DNA of 64,000 nucleotides from Polyangiaceae bacterium (GCA_020633205.1 JACKEB010000017.1:124001-188000); one strand, 5' to 3'. Positions 25,508 to 33,988 are shown, counted from the first letter of the stretch. A program made the numbers and translations. The notes: generated from the sequence alone by a model not told the origin.

Positions 25508-26167
25508 ATGATCCGCACAAGCTTGAGCTCCACCACGAGTCGACTCGCCTTCCGCTCTACGAAGCGCACGCGCAGCCAAGCCGCGGTGATGTGTTTGCTC
25601 GGCGCCGCCGCCATCAGCTCCGGAGGCTGCAGAGCTTCAGTAAGCGCGAACGCGAACATCAACGCCGGCGAGAAGGAAGACACCCAGGACTTCGACCAGC
25701 CTCTGACGCCCGTGGACCGCAGCCTGGATGAGTCGCCCATGGAGGGTGAGTACGCGCTGCTCGGCGCCCGGCATGACGTCGCCCTCACCGATGACGCGAA
25801 GAAGCAGACGTCAGCTTGCAGCTGTCTGGCCCTCAAGGTGGGACAACCCACGGACCCGAGCTTCATGTGGCAAGGTCCGATCCCGCGCACGGACCCCAAC
25901 AGTCAACTCGTGGTCGCGCTGAGCTCCGAGGGGAAGACCTGCGCCGGAGAGCCAGACGACAGCCTCGGCGCGTCCTACTGGGGCTTCAAGCAGGACGGTG
26001 ACGACATCATCGTGATCGTAGAAAACGCGCGTTTCGGGCGTCCGCTGACTGCTGGCGCAATCATTCCGAAGCCCCTTGGCGATGGGCACATCTACCTCAA
26101 GCCGGCGTCGAACTCGGTACCCTACGGAAAAGCCAGCGGCGGTGAGAAGTACTGCCGCTTGATGTAG
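25508..26167 (+). CDS. Putative lipoprotein of unknown function
   Basis: 219 residues from ATG 25508. A basic N-terminus precedes a hydrophobic stretch AVMCLLGAAAISSGGC with a possible lipobox (SGGC). The mature part is acidic, with scattered Asp/Glu and three more cysteines (CSC, CAG, CRL), ending GGEKYCRLM. An inner ATG at 25592 would give a shorter signal peptide. The gene is convergent with the kinase at 26184 and divergent from the SctN-type ATPase. No recognised domain. Confidence 0.6.
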   Translation: MIRTSLSSTTSRLAFRSTKRTRSQAAVMCLLGAAAISSGGCRASVSANANINAGEKEDTQDFDQPLTPVDRSLDESPMEGEYALLGARHDVALTDDAKKQTSACSCLALKVGQPTDPSFMWQGPIPRTDPNSQLVVALSSEGKTCAGEPDDSLGASYWGFKQDGDDIIVIVENARFGRPLTAGAIIPKPLGDGHIYLKPASNSVPYGKASGGEKYCRLM

Positions 26168-26183
26168 GCCGGAAGCTCCTCGC

Positions 26184-27245
26184 TCAAGCGAACTCGATGC
26201 TGCCCATGGCCTCGAGGATCTGCGCGCGTTGGGTCGAGAGCTTCTCGCCCAGGTACTTTCTCACGTAGCTCGCGAACTGATCCTTGGTGAGTGGCTCGCA
26301 GAGCTGGGCCGCCGCGAACTGAATGCCGCGGCGAAAGTCAGCCGCGGTTTGGTAGCGCTGGTCGCGGTCGCGGCGCAGTGCCGTGTGAATCACATCAGCC
26401 AAAGGCTTGGGAACACTACGCGGGAGCGGGGTGTAGGGCGCGCCGAGCTTGAGCTGTTGGAACACCTCGAGCATGGACCCCTGGTATGGAGTTCGCCCAG
26501 TTACCATACGGTAAAGCACCACGCCTGCAGCCCAAACATCCGCACGCCGATCGATCTTCAGGCGCATGGCTTGTTCCGGGGCCATGTACGTGACCTTGCC
26601 CTTGTAGACGCCGGTTCCGGTTTGCTCGCTCAAGCGGTCCACCGCAGTGGCGACGCCAAAGTCGATCAACTTCACGTCCCCGGTCGCACCAGCGACGATG
26701 TTTGCTGGCGATACGTCACGGTGAATCACGCCGGCGAAGTCGCCCCGTTCGTTACGCAGCTCGTGGGCAACGTGCAGCCCAAGGCAACACTCACCGACGA
26801 TGCGCAACATGACGTTGAGCGGGAGAGATTCGCCGCGATTCGTGACCTCGGTCATCAACTGGCCCAAGCTGTCGCCGTCGATCCACTCCAGGGCAACGTA
26901 GGGCAGCCCGTAGTGCAAGCCCACATCACGCACCTCGATCACGTTGGGGTGATGAATTGCGGTGAGCAAACCCACCTCGTCGAGGAACATGCTGACGAAC
27001 GCGTGGTCACCGCACAGATGGGGCAGCATCGTCTTGATCGCCACCAGCTCCGGTCGACCGTCGTTGCTTTGCCGCGCGGCAACCCAAATAGTGGCCATCC
27101 CGCCTTGAGCGAGCTTCATCAGCAGCGTGAACTCACCCAGCATGTCGCCCGCGCGCAGGCGCAGCTCGGACATCGGCAGCGGAGCGCGCGACGTCGCCTC
27201 CACCACGCGTGCCCAGCGCAAGCTGATTGGGTTCTCGCTGTCCAT
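26184..27245 (-). CDS. Cytoplasmic Ser/Thr protein kinase
   Basis: 353 residues, catalytic domain only (about 40-325), no membrane segment. The glycine loop is KLAQGGMATIWVA (44-56), the ATP lysine is in VAIK (Lys71), the catalytic loop is HRDVSPANI, the metal motif DFGVA, then APEQ and the ADVWAAGVVLYRMVTGRTPY block. HRDVSPAN replaces the usual HRDLKPEN, so the catalytic-loop lysine is a serine; this variant recurs in myxobacterial kinases. Start could be the ATG at 27245 or the one at 27173 (MSELRLRAGD). Targets are unknown; no phosphatase is adjacent. Confidence 0.85.
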   Translation of the reverse strand: MDSENPISLRWARVVEATSRAPLPMSELRLRAGDMLGEFTLLMKLAQGGMATIWVAARQSNDGRPELVAIKTMLPHLCGDHAFVSMFLDEVGLLTAIHHPNVIEVRDVGLHYGLPYVALEWIDGDSLGQLMTEVTNRGESLPLNVMLRIVGECCLGLHVAHELRNERGDFAGVIHRDVSPANIVAGATGDVKLIDFGVATAVDRLSEQTGTGVYKGKVTYMAPEQAMRLKIDRRADVWAAGVVLYRMVTGRTPYQGSMLEVFQQLKLGAPYTPLPRSVPKPLADVIHTALRRDRDQRYQTAADFRRGIQFAAAQLCEPLTKDQFASYVRKYLGEKLSTQRAQILEAMGSIEFA

Positions 27246-27853
27246 CGGGGTCGTTGCTCAAGCGTAGCGCGGTGTCCCTCTACGTACGTCGCAGAAAGCG
27301 CTCCATCGCGGCACTTGCGGCTTCGCTTGTGGTCTCCGTGAGGAGACGAACACGCGTTTGGCTGACGAGACACTCAGCTGAAACCAAGCGCCGTGGAATC
27401 AAACACCCATGCGCGCGACCCGGCGGCTTCGGCAAACCGCCGGAACGGTCATCCAGCGGGCGCGGGTGATGCACTTCCCGCACTGGGTCCCCTACTCTGG
27501 CTGCACTTTGTTCCACGGAAACATCTTGCAGACCTTCAGCTCAACCACTGCAAAATGTGGCAGTTCATGGAGACCAGGGACGCGAGGCGGCGAGGCACGG
27601 ATCCCGTTGGTTTCTCTCACCGCACGCTCCCGTATGCTCGGTTGGGGGGGAGGAACGGCATCCCTGCCCAAACCCTAATGCAGCCAAATCCAGCCTGAGC
27701 ACTGCGTCACTCCGGCTGTCACGGACTTGACCAATCGACGCCGGTGTCGTCAGGCTTCGGGTGCTGGCACACGATCGTTACGCCAGTTCTTCCAGCCACC
27801 CTCAGGGGTGGTGCGCCCCTTGGACGGGGCAACACACTTTTTGGGGACGACAT
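27246..27853. other. 608-base spacer without a convincing gene
   Basis: Between a minus-strand kinase and a plus-strand lipoprotein. Short open frames exist but lack ribosome binding sites and coherent composition. A 7-bp stem (CCGGCGG/CCGCCGG, 27420-27443) and TTCCACGGAA at 27522-27531 are the only structures I noticed. It should contain divergent promoters. Confidence 0.5.
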
Positions 27854-28414
27854 ATGCGCACACAGAAATTCTTCGCCTTTGGTGCTGTCTTGTTGCTTGG
27901 AGCTTCGGTCGGCCTGGTCGGCTGCGGTGATGACGATGAGGGTGGTGGCGGCTCCAGCGGCTCCAGCGGCTCGGGCGGCACCGGCGCCCAGGGTGGCTCG
28001 GCGGGCAACACCAGCGGTGGAACGGGCGCACAGGGTGGCTCGGCAGGCAACACCAGTGGTGGCACCGGCGCGACCGGCGCGACCGGCGGCTCGGCGGGCG
28101 CAGCAACTGGCGGCTCGGCGGGCGCAGCAACCGGCGGCTCGGCGGGCGCAGCAACCGGAGGCACCGCCGGTTCCGCAGGGTCCGCAACCGGCGGCACGGG
28201 TGGCGGCAGCGCGGCAGAGGCGTTTTGCGCACGCTACGAGAAGGAGTGTGGGTACGGCGGTACTGATCGTTATGCGGACCAGGCGGCCTGCGTCACCAAG
28301 TACGAGACTTCAGGCGAAAGCGCTTGCTATGAGACGCACCTGGGCTTTGTGGAGAGCGGCCAGCCGGCGAGCACGCACTGCCCCCACGCGACGGGCATCG
28401 GCGCTTGCCCCTGA
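27854..28414 (+). CDS. Lipoprotein with long Gly/Ala/Ser/Thr linker and small Cys-rich end
   Basis: 186 residues. Signal peptide MRTQKFFAFGAVLLLGASVGLVGC has a strong lipobox (LVGC, Cys24). After GDDDEGGGGSS the next about 90 residues are low-complexity (GGTGAQGGSAGNTSGG, ATGGSAGA repeats). The last 65 residues hold a compact domain with six cysteines (FCARYEKEC, AACVTKYE, SACYE, HCPHATGIGAC), which is likely disulfide-linked and carries whatever function there is. A GGGGAC ribosome binding site precedes the ATG. A strong terminator follows 25 bases after the stop. The function is unknown. Confidence 0.75.
   Translation: MRTQKFFAFGAVLLLGASVGLVGCGDDDEGGGGSSGSSGSGGTGAQGGSAGNTSGGTGAQGGSAGNTSGGTGATGATGGSAGAATGGSAGAATGGSAGAATGGTAGSAGSATGGTGGGSAAEAFCARYEKECGYGGTDRYADQAACVTKYETSGESACYETHLGFVESGQPASTHCPHATGIGACP
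28082..28153 (+). repeat. Three 24-bp repeats (TGGSAGAA) in a lipoprotein linker
   Basis: Three consecutive near-identical 24-base units encode the middle of the low-complexity linker of the lipoprotein at 27854. Looser 30-base repeats (GGTGAQGGSAGNTS) precede them. Confidence 0.8.
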
Positions 28415-28439
28415 GCGAGTCCAAGCTAGCTCAGATCAA

Positions 28440-28478
28440 CAGGCGGTGCGCATCAGCGCACCGCCTGTTTGCTTTGTG
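28440..28478 (+). terminator. Strong intrinsic terminator
   Basis: CAGGCGGTGCGC and GCGCACCGCCTG form a perfect 12-bp stem around ATCA, followed by TTTGCTTTG. It ends the lipoprotein transcript. Confidence 0.9.
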
Positions 28479-29163
28479 ACCCTGATCTCGGTGTCGCGGT
28501 TGAGCCAAGGTCTCACATCGAAACACTCCTGAAACGGGACTCCACGCCGCGCGGCTGACCAGGGAAACTTTCCCGCGGCAGGTGCGCACATCCGTGCGGG
28601 TGCACGCGCAGACATTTCCGCGCAACATCGGCCGCCGGCTCGAACTGTCGAACGCCGCGTCTATTCCCGAGAAGCGGTGCTGCTCGATGAAAACGCGAGC
28701 ATCTCCACGAAAAAAGCGAGCAGGTGCGAGTGATCGAATCCGGTGTCGCGGCTCCACCAGAAACTCTGACACCGATGTCATAGTCAGAATCCGCGCGGCA
28801 TTGATCCCAGCGCGCACGCGCCGCTCACGAACACTTGAGCGAAGCCTCAAGGAAACGAGCGCTCAGGTTCCGCAGCCGAAAAAAGCTACCAATGCGTCAG
28901 TTGTGCATCCCTGTTCGCTCCGCTGCGCTAAAGTACACGGCGAGGCTGTTGGCATGTCGCTCGCAGAACACCGTTCGCTCGGGCTGGTCCCGGGAGACGT
29001 ACCTCGATGAAGCTCGCCCGTGGAGGCGTGCTCGAAAAGAACGCTTCGCCTCGTTGGTCAAACAACGAAGCGAACGGGCCGCTCGACAGAGGCAACGATG
29101 TCGAGCACACGGCTCGAACCTTCGGGCTCGAGACGAAACATTTCCACACGGAGTAGACTAAGT
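28479..29163. other. About 685-base region with no supported gene
   Basis: Lies between a terminator and the repeat-only lipoprotein. A 142-codon plus-strand frame at 28582 has no ribosome binding site and looks accidental (Arg/Ser-rich). It contains GGGAAACTTTCCC (28562-28574) and AT-flanked TTTCC motifs. It may hold a long leader or a small RNA, but I cannot show either. Confidence 0.5.
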
Positions 29164-29577
29164 ATGAAACACAAGCTTCTTAACATCGGGGCGCTCCTGA
29201 TCTGCGCCAGCGCTTTGGCCATGGTTGGCTGTAGCGACGACGAAGAGGGCGGCGGCTCCGGCGCGAGCGGTGGCACTGGCGCAACGGGTGGCACCGGCGC
29301 AACGGGTGGCACCGGCGCGACGGGCGGCACCGGCGCGACGGGCGGCACCGGCGCGACGGGCGGCACCGGCGCGACGGGTGGCACCGCTGGAGCTGCTGGC
29401 GCCGCTGGAGCTGCTGGCGCCGCTGGAGCTGCCGGCGCCGCTGGAGCTGCTGGCGCCGCTGGAGCTGCTGGCGCCGCTGGAGCTGCTGGCGCCGCTGGAG
29501 CTGCTGGCAGCGCAGGCACCGGTGGCGCTGCTGGCAGCGCGGGCGCTGGCACCGCTGGCACCGCCGGCTCCAACTGA
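29164..29577 (+). CDS. Lipoprotein made almost only of tandem repeats
   Basis: 137 residues. The signal peptide MKHKLLNIGALLICASALAM leads to lipobox MVGC (Cys23) and a short acidic stretch (SDDEEGGG). Everything after that is low complexity: six GGTGAT units, then about seven AGAAGA units, then AGSAGTGG-like residues up to the end. There is no globular domain, cysteine or aromatic residue after the lipobox. If translated it is a lipid-anchored flexible, neutral Gly/Ala/Thr chain of about 110 residues. The ATG has no obvious ribosome binding site. A perfect terminator follows directly, which supports a real transcript. Confidence 0.7.
   Translation: MKHKLLNIGALLICASALAMVGCSDDEEGGGSGASGGTGATGGTGATGGTGATGGTGATGGTGATGGTGATGGTAGAAGAAGAAGAAGAAGAAGAAGAAGAAGAAGAAGAAGAAGSAGTGGAAGSAGAGTAGTAGSN
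29269..29376 (+). repeat. Six 18-bp tandem repeats encoding GGTGAT
   Basis: Six consecutive units close to GGTGGCACCGGCGCGACG, differing at a few third positions. Confidence 0.9.
29386..29511 (+). repeat. Seven 18-bp tandem repeats encoding AGAAGA
   Basis: Six units of GCTGGAGCTGCTGGCGCC plus one variant follow the first array directly, almost without base changes (one T to C). Confidence 0.9.
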
Positions 29578-29596
29578 CGTCGGCTGGTCCAACCCA

Positions 29597-29639
29597 CAGG
29601 GCGGGATATTCCACAGGGAATATCCCGCCCTGCCTATTT
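29597..29639 (+). terminator. Very strong intrinsic terminator with 16-bp perfect stem
   Basis: CAGGGCGGGATATTCC pairs perfectly with GGAATATCCCGCCCTG around ACAG, 20 bases after the repeat lipoprotein stop, followed by CCTATTTG. The loop end of the stem contains TTCCACAGGGAA, a copy of the dispersed motif described in the findings. Confidence 0.85.
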
Positions 29640-29692
29640 GAGGCTCACGACCTCCTGTATTTTCCTCCAGGCATGCGCGCGTCAGGCCTGCG

Positions 29693-29758
29693 CCGCAAAA
29701 GACGATGCCCGCAAAGGCGGTGCCCCGCAAAAGACGACGCCCCGCAAAGGACGATGCG
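29693..29758 (+). repeat. Four degenerate 16-17-bp direct repeats in a spacer
   Basis: CCGCAAAAGACGATGC, CCGCAAAGGCGGTGCC, CCGCAAAAGACGACGCC and CCGCAAAGGACGATGCG follow each other without a gap. The two base versions (AAAAGAC and AAAGG) alternate. The array lies in the 409-base spacer before the TerB-like gene, for which I see no other feature. Confidence 0.8.
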
Positions 29759-29986
29759 CCTCAGGAGGCGACGCAGCCGTGACGTGATCCCTGGAGCTAC
29801 CCGCCATGCGCAAGCGTTTCGGCTAGACAGCTCCGCACGAGCTCGAGCAGAGCACCGCCAGAACCGGGAGTCAGTCGCGCCGACCAGCTGGAAATCCCAG
29901 GCGCTTCGCCACCCCTCGCGATCTGTCCGCTCAAAGCCGCTGACCCCACCGGCAGAATGATGTACTCCCAGGGCTGAGGAGGACTC

Positions 29987-30463
29987 ATGAGCGACATCGA
30001 GAACGCGTTGGACGGGATGGATGAAGTACAGCAGGCGCTTGCCGCTGAGCGGGCGGCCCAGGCCGAGTCAGAGGGCATGGCGATCCTAGGGGCAATGGTC
30101 GAAGCCGCATACATCGTGGCTGTCGCAGACGGGTCGCTGAGCGAAAACGAGACCCACACGCTCATCGACGGGTTCACGAAGCTCACCGAAGGCGACGTAG
30201 ACTCCGACGCCATCGCGGGCATGCTCGAGTACGCTGGTGAGGGATTGGAGTCGGAGGGCCGCGACGTTCGCTTCGAGGCAATTGCTGGCACCCTGGAAGA
30301 CGACGCCCTGCGCGAAGGAGTCTTCGTGGTCGCCAGCGCGGTCGCGTGGAAGGACGGCGGGATTGGCGAGAAGCAGGGCCTAGCGGTGCGTGCCCTAGGA
30401 AAGGCGTTCGGCTTCTCGGAGAACAAGCTGCAGACGCTGCTCGCCAAAGGGCGACACGCCTGA
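29987..30463 (+). CDS. TerB-like (tellurite resistance family) helical protein
   Basis: 158 residues, all helical, acidic, no signal peptide. The pattern MVEAAYIVAVADGSLSENETHTLIDGFTKL, with Asp-Gly and acid residues one helix turn apart, and a second half repeating it (VVASAVAWKDGGIGEKQGLAVRALGKAFG), is the TerB fold, in which acidic residues bind metal. The usual context of TerB, other ter genes, is absent. A second protein of the same fold and identical length is encoded at 52.3 kb. The ATG follows GAGGAGG, and a terminator follows the gene, so it is probably monocistronic. Confidence 0.75.
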   Translation: MSDIENALDGMDEVQQALAAERAAQAESEGMAILGAMVEAAYIVAVADGSLSENETHTLIDGFTKLTEGDVDSDAIAGMLEYAGEGLESEGRDVRFEAIAGTLEDDALREGVFVVASAVAWKDGGIGEKQGLAVRALGKAFGFSENKLQTLLAKGRHA

Positions 30464-30535
30464 CCTCACACAGCAGACCACATCTGCGCTGCTGAACGCC
30501 TAGACACGTCTTCGTTCGCAGCCCAGCTGCAACCC

Positions 30536-30577
30536 AACAGGGCACCGCTTTCACAGCGCGTGCCCTGTTTCGTTTTG
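30536..30577 (+). terminator. Intrinsic terminator after the TerB-like gene
   Basis: AACAGGGCAC plus CGC pairs with GCG plus GTGCCCTGTT (one bulged C), loop TTTCACA, then TCGTTTTG. Confidence 0.85.
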
Positions 30578-31489
30578 TACGCCTCGCGAACCAATACGGA
30601 TCAACGCGACGCGCAAAGTCTCGAGGACGCACTTCCAGTCACGGCGTTCGACCCGCGGCTGGGACTCCACATCCACCAGCAATCGCGACGACCCGCTGCC
30701 GCGCGGTTCCGCGAGGTAAGGCATTCGCCTACCTGTGACTTGCATAAGTTGCCAGCGACTTGGCAGCAGCCACCGTGCTCGCCAAACGAACGTCAGGCAA
30801 ACGACCCAGTCGACGCTTCTCGGCTTTCCCTCCCCCCCAAAAAAAGGCCCGCTTCGCGCGCAAAAGCCAGCTACGGCATTGAACGCGAACTACCGCTGCG
30901 TTCCCGCAAGCCTAGGTACACACGGCCTACTCTTGCCGCGGGGAGTAAACAGCCGCGGGGAGTAAACAGCCGCGCGGCAACACGTGCGCGGCAACAGCTA
31001 CAAACAGGGTGGCTACGGGTGACATGCGGCTGAGGTGACATGCGGCTCAGGTAAGATAGCGCGGCTGAGAGTGAGATACCGTGGGAGTAATGTTGTGTTG
31101 CGATAGGAAAACGGTTTGACCTCGTACGCCCCTGTATGAGACATCAGATGCTCGGGCGCTTCCCGTCGCTCAACGCGAAACGGAACAGTGCACGAAACTC
31201 TGGAGCGGCTACCCCTCCGCTCCTCCTTCCGACCCTCCTTTTTCTCGACCGAAGCGCTCCAAGGAGCGCGCCCTCGCGAATACTCATGTGGAAACACTGT
31301 CAGGCAGTTCCACCGAGCAACGTAAGCGCTCAGCGCACGCGTTCGGGGTTTTTCGCGCCTTGGGGCAAACGATCGGGATTGGGGGAGCATCGGACTCGCG
31401 TTTAGGCAGAGCGCGACCAGCGAGCGAAGATCCGAGCGACAGCTCACGTACTTAGTAACAGTGGTTCTTTGGGCAGCAGCGGAGGTGGC
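30578..31489. other. About 910-base gene-poor region with microduplications
   Basis: No open frame here has a plausible start plus ribosome binding site. It contains a C/A homopolymer block (30828-30847), a cluster of short tandem duplications (30935-31068), and an AT-richer stretch around 31080-31330. It could be a degraded gene or a long regulatory region for the secreted-protein/cytochrome operon that starts at 31490. Confidence 0.55.
30935..31068 (+). repeat. Cluster of three adjacent microduplications
   Basis: GCCGCGGGGAGTAAACA occurs twice head to tail (30935-30951, 30952-30968); GCGCGGCAACA twice (30972-30982, 30986-30996); GGTGACATGCGGCT(G/C)A twice (31018-31033, 31034-31049), with a third decayed version up to 31068. 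Confidence 0.9.
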
Positions 31490-32527
31490 ATGAAGACACT
31501 CGAAGCAGGCGCTTCCACGAGGAAGCGAAAAAGGCTCGGCCTCATGATGGGCTTGAGCGTAGGTCTTGCCGCGGCGTTCGCGTCGACAGGCAGCTACGCA
31601 ACGCACAATCAGCAGACCACCCCCGCATCTGCGGGCACGTACGAGAAGGGTGAGCTGGAAATCCCGCTACATCGCGGAGGTGCCATCCCCTTCGAGCTCA
31701 CCGTCCTCAAGACCAAGAAGTGTGATGGCGAGGTCAAGCTCGAGATCAAGTGGGACGAAGAAGAGAACTGGGTGAAGGTGCACGCCACCGGTAAGGGCGT
31801 CCTCGACCGCTTCCCTGACGTGGACCGCACGCAGGGAGTGAACTTCTTCCCCAACGCGTTCCTGCCGGAGCCGGAAGACATCGAGGACGGCTACTACCAG
31901 CTGTGGTTGGTCGCTAGCGGGCCGATGCTCGACTTCTACTACGACCCGGTCACTTTGGACCTGCTCGGCAGCTCATGGGACTTCGAGACGCCGCCGTCCC
32001 CCATCGTGGTGCCGTTCCCCACCCTCAAGATGTTCCCCACCCCGAAGTTCCAGCCGAAGGCCAATGGCGACGTGGATCTCGAGTGGACGTTCCCGTTCGA
32101 CCACGTCCGACGTGGCGATCGACCGGAGCTGGGACACCACCTCTTTACCTTCCCGCCGCCCAACCTGTGCGGCGTGAACCCATTCCGCGTGGATCTATCC
32201 GAGCTGCGGCCCTACATGACGCCACCTTCGACGGTCGCGGACGCGCCGCCCTTCTCTGACTACGTGCGCTCGGGCATGTTGTTCGACATCACGGTGGAGC
32301 CTGCGGTCGCCTTCACGGATCCGCCGCTTCAGACCCTGATCGGCAGCTTCAGCAACACCACCCTGGTGGGCGGTGTCGTGCCCAAGGGCTGGTCACTGGA
32401 TATCGACGCAGCGTTCGCCAGCGTCGCTCCGCCAATCCGACCGTGGCCGGGAGCAGGTCAGTGCGCTGACTACTTCCAGCCGGTCCACACTAAAGGCATC
32501 AACTTCTGTGCACCGCCTAGCCCCTGA
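31490..32527 (+). CDS. Secreted protein of unknown function, partner of a di-haem cytochrome
   Basis: 345 residues. A basic N-terminus (RKRKR) and hydrophobic LGLMMGLSVGLAAAFASTGSYA make a signal peptide. The mature protein is rich in Pro, Phe and Tyr, with beta-like segments and four cysteines (KKC, LCG, QCAD, FCA), and has no known motif. It precedes the di-haem gene by only 12 bases, so the pair is an operon and the proteins probably act in the same extracytoplasmic process. The ATG at 31490 follows a GGAGGTGG site. Confidence 0.7.
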   Translation: MKTLEAGASTRKRKRLGLMMGLSVGLAAAFASTGSYATHNQQTTPASAGTYEKGELEIPLHRGGAIPFELTVLKTKKCDGEVKLEIKWDEEENWVKVHATGKGVLDRFPDVDRTQGVNFFPNAFLPEPEDIEDGYYQLWLVASGPMLDFYYDPVTLDLLGSSWDFETPPSPIVVPFPTLKMFPTPKFQPKANGDVDLEWTFPFDHVRRGDRPELGHHLFTFPPPNLCGVNPFRVDLSELRPYMTPPSTVADAPPFSDYVRSGMLFDITVEPAVAFTDPPLQTLIGSFSNTTLVGGVVPKGWSLDIDAAFASVAPPIRPWPGAGQCADYFQPVHTKGINFCAPPSP

Positions 32528-32539
32528 GAGGAGGACGTC

Positions 32540-33928
32540 ATGACGAAGACAAGTACATTGAGTCTGGTAGTCGCGATGACCTTCAGTGGAGGCTTCGCAG
32601 CATGTAGTCAAGGACCGACGGGTGGTGAAGAGCCCGTCACCTCGAGCACGGATCAAGCGCTGTGCAACAACGGCAACGGCAAGCTCGTGCCGTCCGGCAG
32701 CCGCAGCCTGCATCTCGAGGCCCGAGTCCGCTTCAACCCCCTCCAACCAGGGGCTGATACGGAGAACGGTCGCAAGAAGTTCGGCTTGGCAGCAGACCTC
32801 GAGACCGAAGACACCACTGAAGCGCTCTTCGAAGGCGCATCACTTCCGTACGGAGGCAACGTGACCAGCAACGGTCGCAGCTGCTTCACCTGTCACCGCG
32901 GCCTGGGCGCGCGCTTGGGTCTACCAGCCCCGCCGTTGACCGACAGCATTGCCCTCACGGACACGCTGTTCACGGGCATCGACGCGGACGCTGGCGGTGA
33001 CCCCGACGCGATGGACAACCTGAACCTGCGTGGTTTGATCAAGTATCGGCCCAATCGGTTCAACCCCCAGCGCGACGACACGGACCCGTACAAGCAGGTG
33101 TTCTTCTGGCGTAAGTCGATCCAGCTGATCAACGTCGGCTTCAACAACGGCTTCCTCAACGATGGCCGGGGCCGCGTGATGTTCGAGACGGCGCGCGGTG
33201 CGGTGTTCAGCCACACGCAGAACACCGACGGGCGCTTCGATGACCTGTTCCCGGTACCCACTGGGAATGACATGGAAGCGTTCATGTTCGCTCAAGTCAG
33301 CGATCCGGTGTTGAACGCGCTGCGGGACCCCAACGACCCGATGTACGACACGCTGGTGAACGACCCGTACTACACGGTGCCGATCTTCACGAAGTCGCAG
33401 AAACGCGGAAAGAAGGTCTTCGACAAGTACTGCTACAGCTGCCACAACACGCCGAACGTGTTCAACGGCCTCGAGAACATCGAGGCGCTCGGCACCGGCC
33501 AGTCGGAACGCAGTGTCGACAACCCAGGCTTCGCGCCGCCGGTGGGCAAGTTCTACAACGTAGGTGTCGCCGAAGCGAACACTCACAACCTGCGCTTCAC
33601 GCAGTACACGGGCTCCGGCTTCGCTCCCATCGTTCTACCGTTGGCGAACGAAGACGGTACCACGCGGAATCTAACGGTGACCTTCGACGTGGGCCTCGCG
33701 GCCAGCACGGCGCGCTCCGAAGACATCGGGCGCTTCAAGGTTCCGCAGCTTCGCGGAATCAAGGACGCAGCACCCTACTTCCATGACAACTCGGCTGCGA
33801 CTCTGGAAGAGGTCGTCGACTACTTCAACAGCCCGCAGTACAACCACTCGGCGGACGGTCGCGACTACCCAATCCACCTGAACCATCGCCAAAAGCAGGA
33901 CCTGATCGCGTTCCTCGAACAGCTCTGA
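32540..33928 (+). CDS. Di-haem cytochrome c peroxidase-like lipoprotein
   Basis: 462 residues. Lipoprotein signal with Cys22 (GFAAC). Two haem-binding motifs, CFTCH (115-119) and CYSCH (298-302), are spaced as in MauG/CcpA-type di-haem proteins. The C-terminal block FKVPQLRGIKDAAPYFHDNSAATLEEVVDYF is the standard peroxidase-family end. It likely moves electrons on the outside face of a membrane, either reducing peroxide or oxidising a protein or small molecule. GAGGAGGAC precedes the ATG. It is the second gene of an operon with the secreted protein, and a terminator follows. Confidence 0.87.
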   Translation: MTKTSTLSLVVAMTFSGGFAACSQGPTGGEEPVTSSTDQALCNNGNGKLVPSGSRSLHLEARVRFNPLQPGADTENGRKKFGLAADLETEDTTEALFEGASLPYGGNVTSNGRSCFTCHRGLGARLGLPAPPLTDSIALTDTLFTGIDADAGGDPDAMDNLNLRGLIKYRPNRFNPQRDDTDPYKQVFFWRKSIQLINVGFNNGFLNDGRGRVMFETARGAVFSHTQNTDGRFDDLFPVPTGNDMEAFMFAQVSDPVLNALRDPNDPMYDTLVNDPYYTVPIFTKSQKRGKKVFDKYCYSCHNTPNVFNGLENIEALGTGQSERSVDNPGFAPPVGKFYNVGVAEANTHNLRFTQYTGSGFAPIVLPLANEDGTTRNLTVTFDVGLAASTARSEDIGRFKVPQLRGIKDAAPYFHDNSAATLEEVVDYFNSPQYNHSADGRDYPIHLNHRQKQDLIAFLEQL

Positions 33929-33946
33929 CCTGCTACTCCAAACAAC

Positions 33947-33988
33947 GCGCAAGCCGCCTCGCAGCAATGCGAGGCGGTCGCGTTTTGT
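33947..33988 (+). terminator. Intrinsic terminator after the di-haem gene
   Basis: CCGCCTCGCA and TGCGAGGCGG form a perfect 10-bp stem around GCAA, followed by TCGCGTTTTG. Confidence 0.9.

Noticed and set aside
28582..29010. A 142-codon plus-strand frame in the spacer before the repeat-only lipoprotein
   Set aside because: No ribosome binding site, Arg/Ser-rich composition, and no hydrophobic or domain pattern.
29260..29515. Possible CRISPR or minisatellite array
   Set aside because: Units are 18 bases with no spacers and keep the reading frame; they are coding linker repeats.
30560..31033. A 157-codon plus-strand frame after the TerB-like gene
   Set aside because: It starts inside a terminator stem and runs through the microduplications; composition is not protein-like.
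31013..31606. A 197-codon minus-strand frame overlapping the start of the secreted-protein gene
   Set aside because: Lies antisense to a signal peptide, lacks a ribosome binding site, and the sense gene has a strong one.
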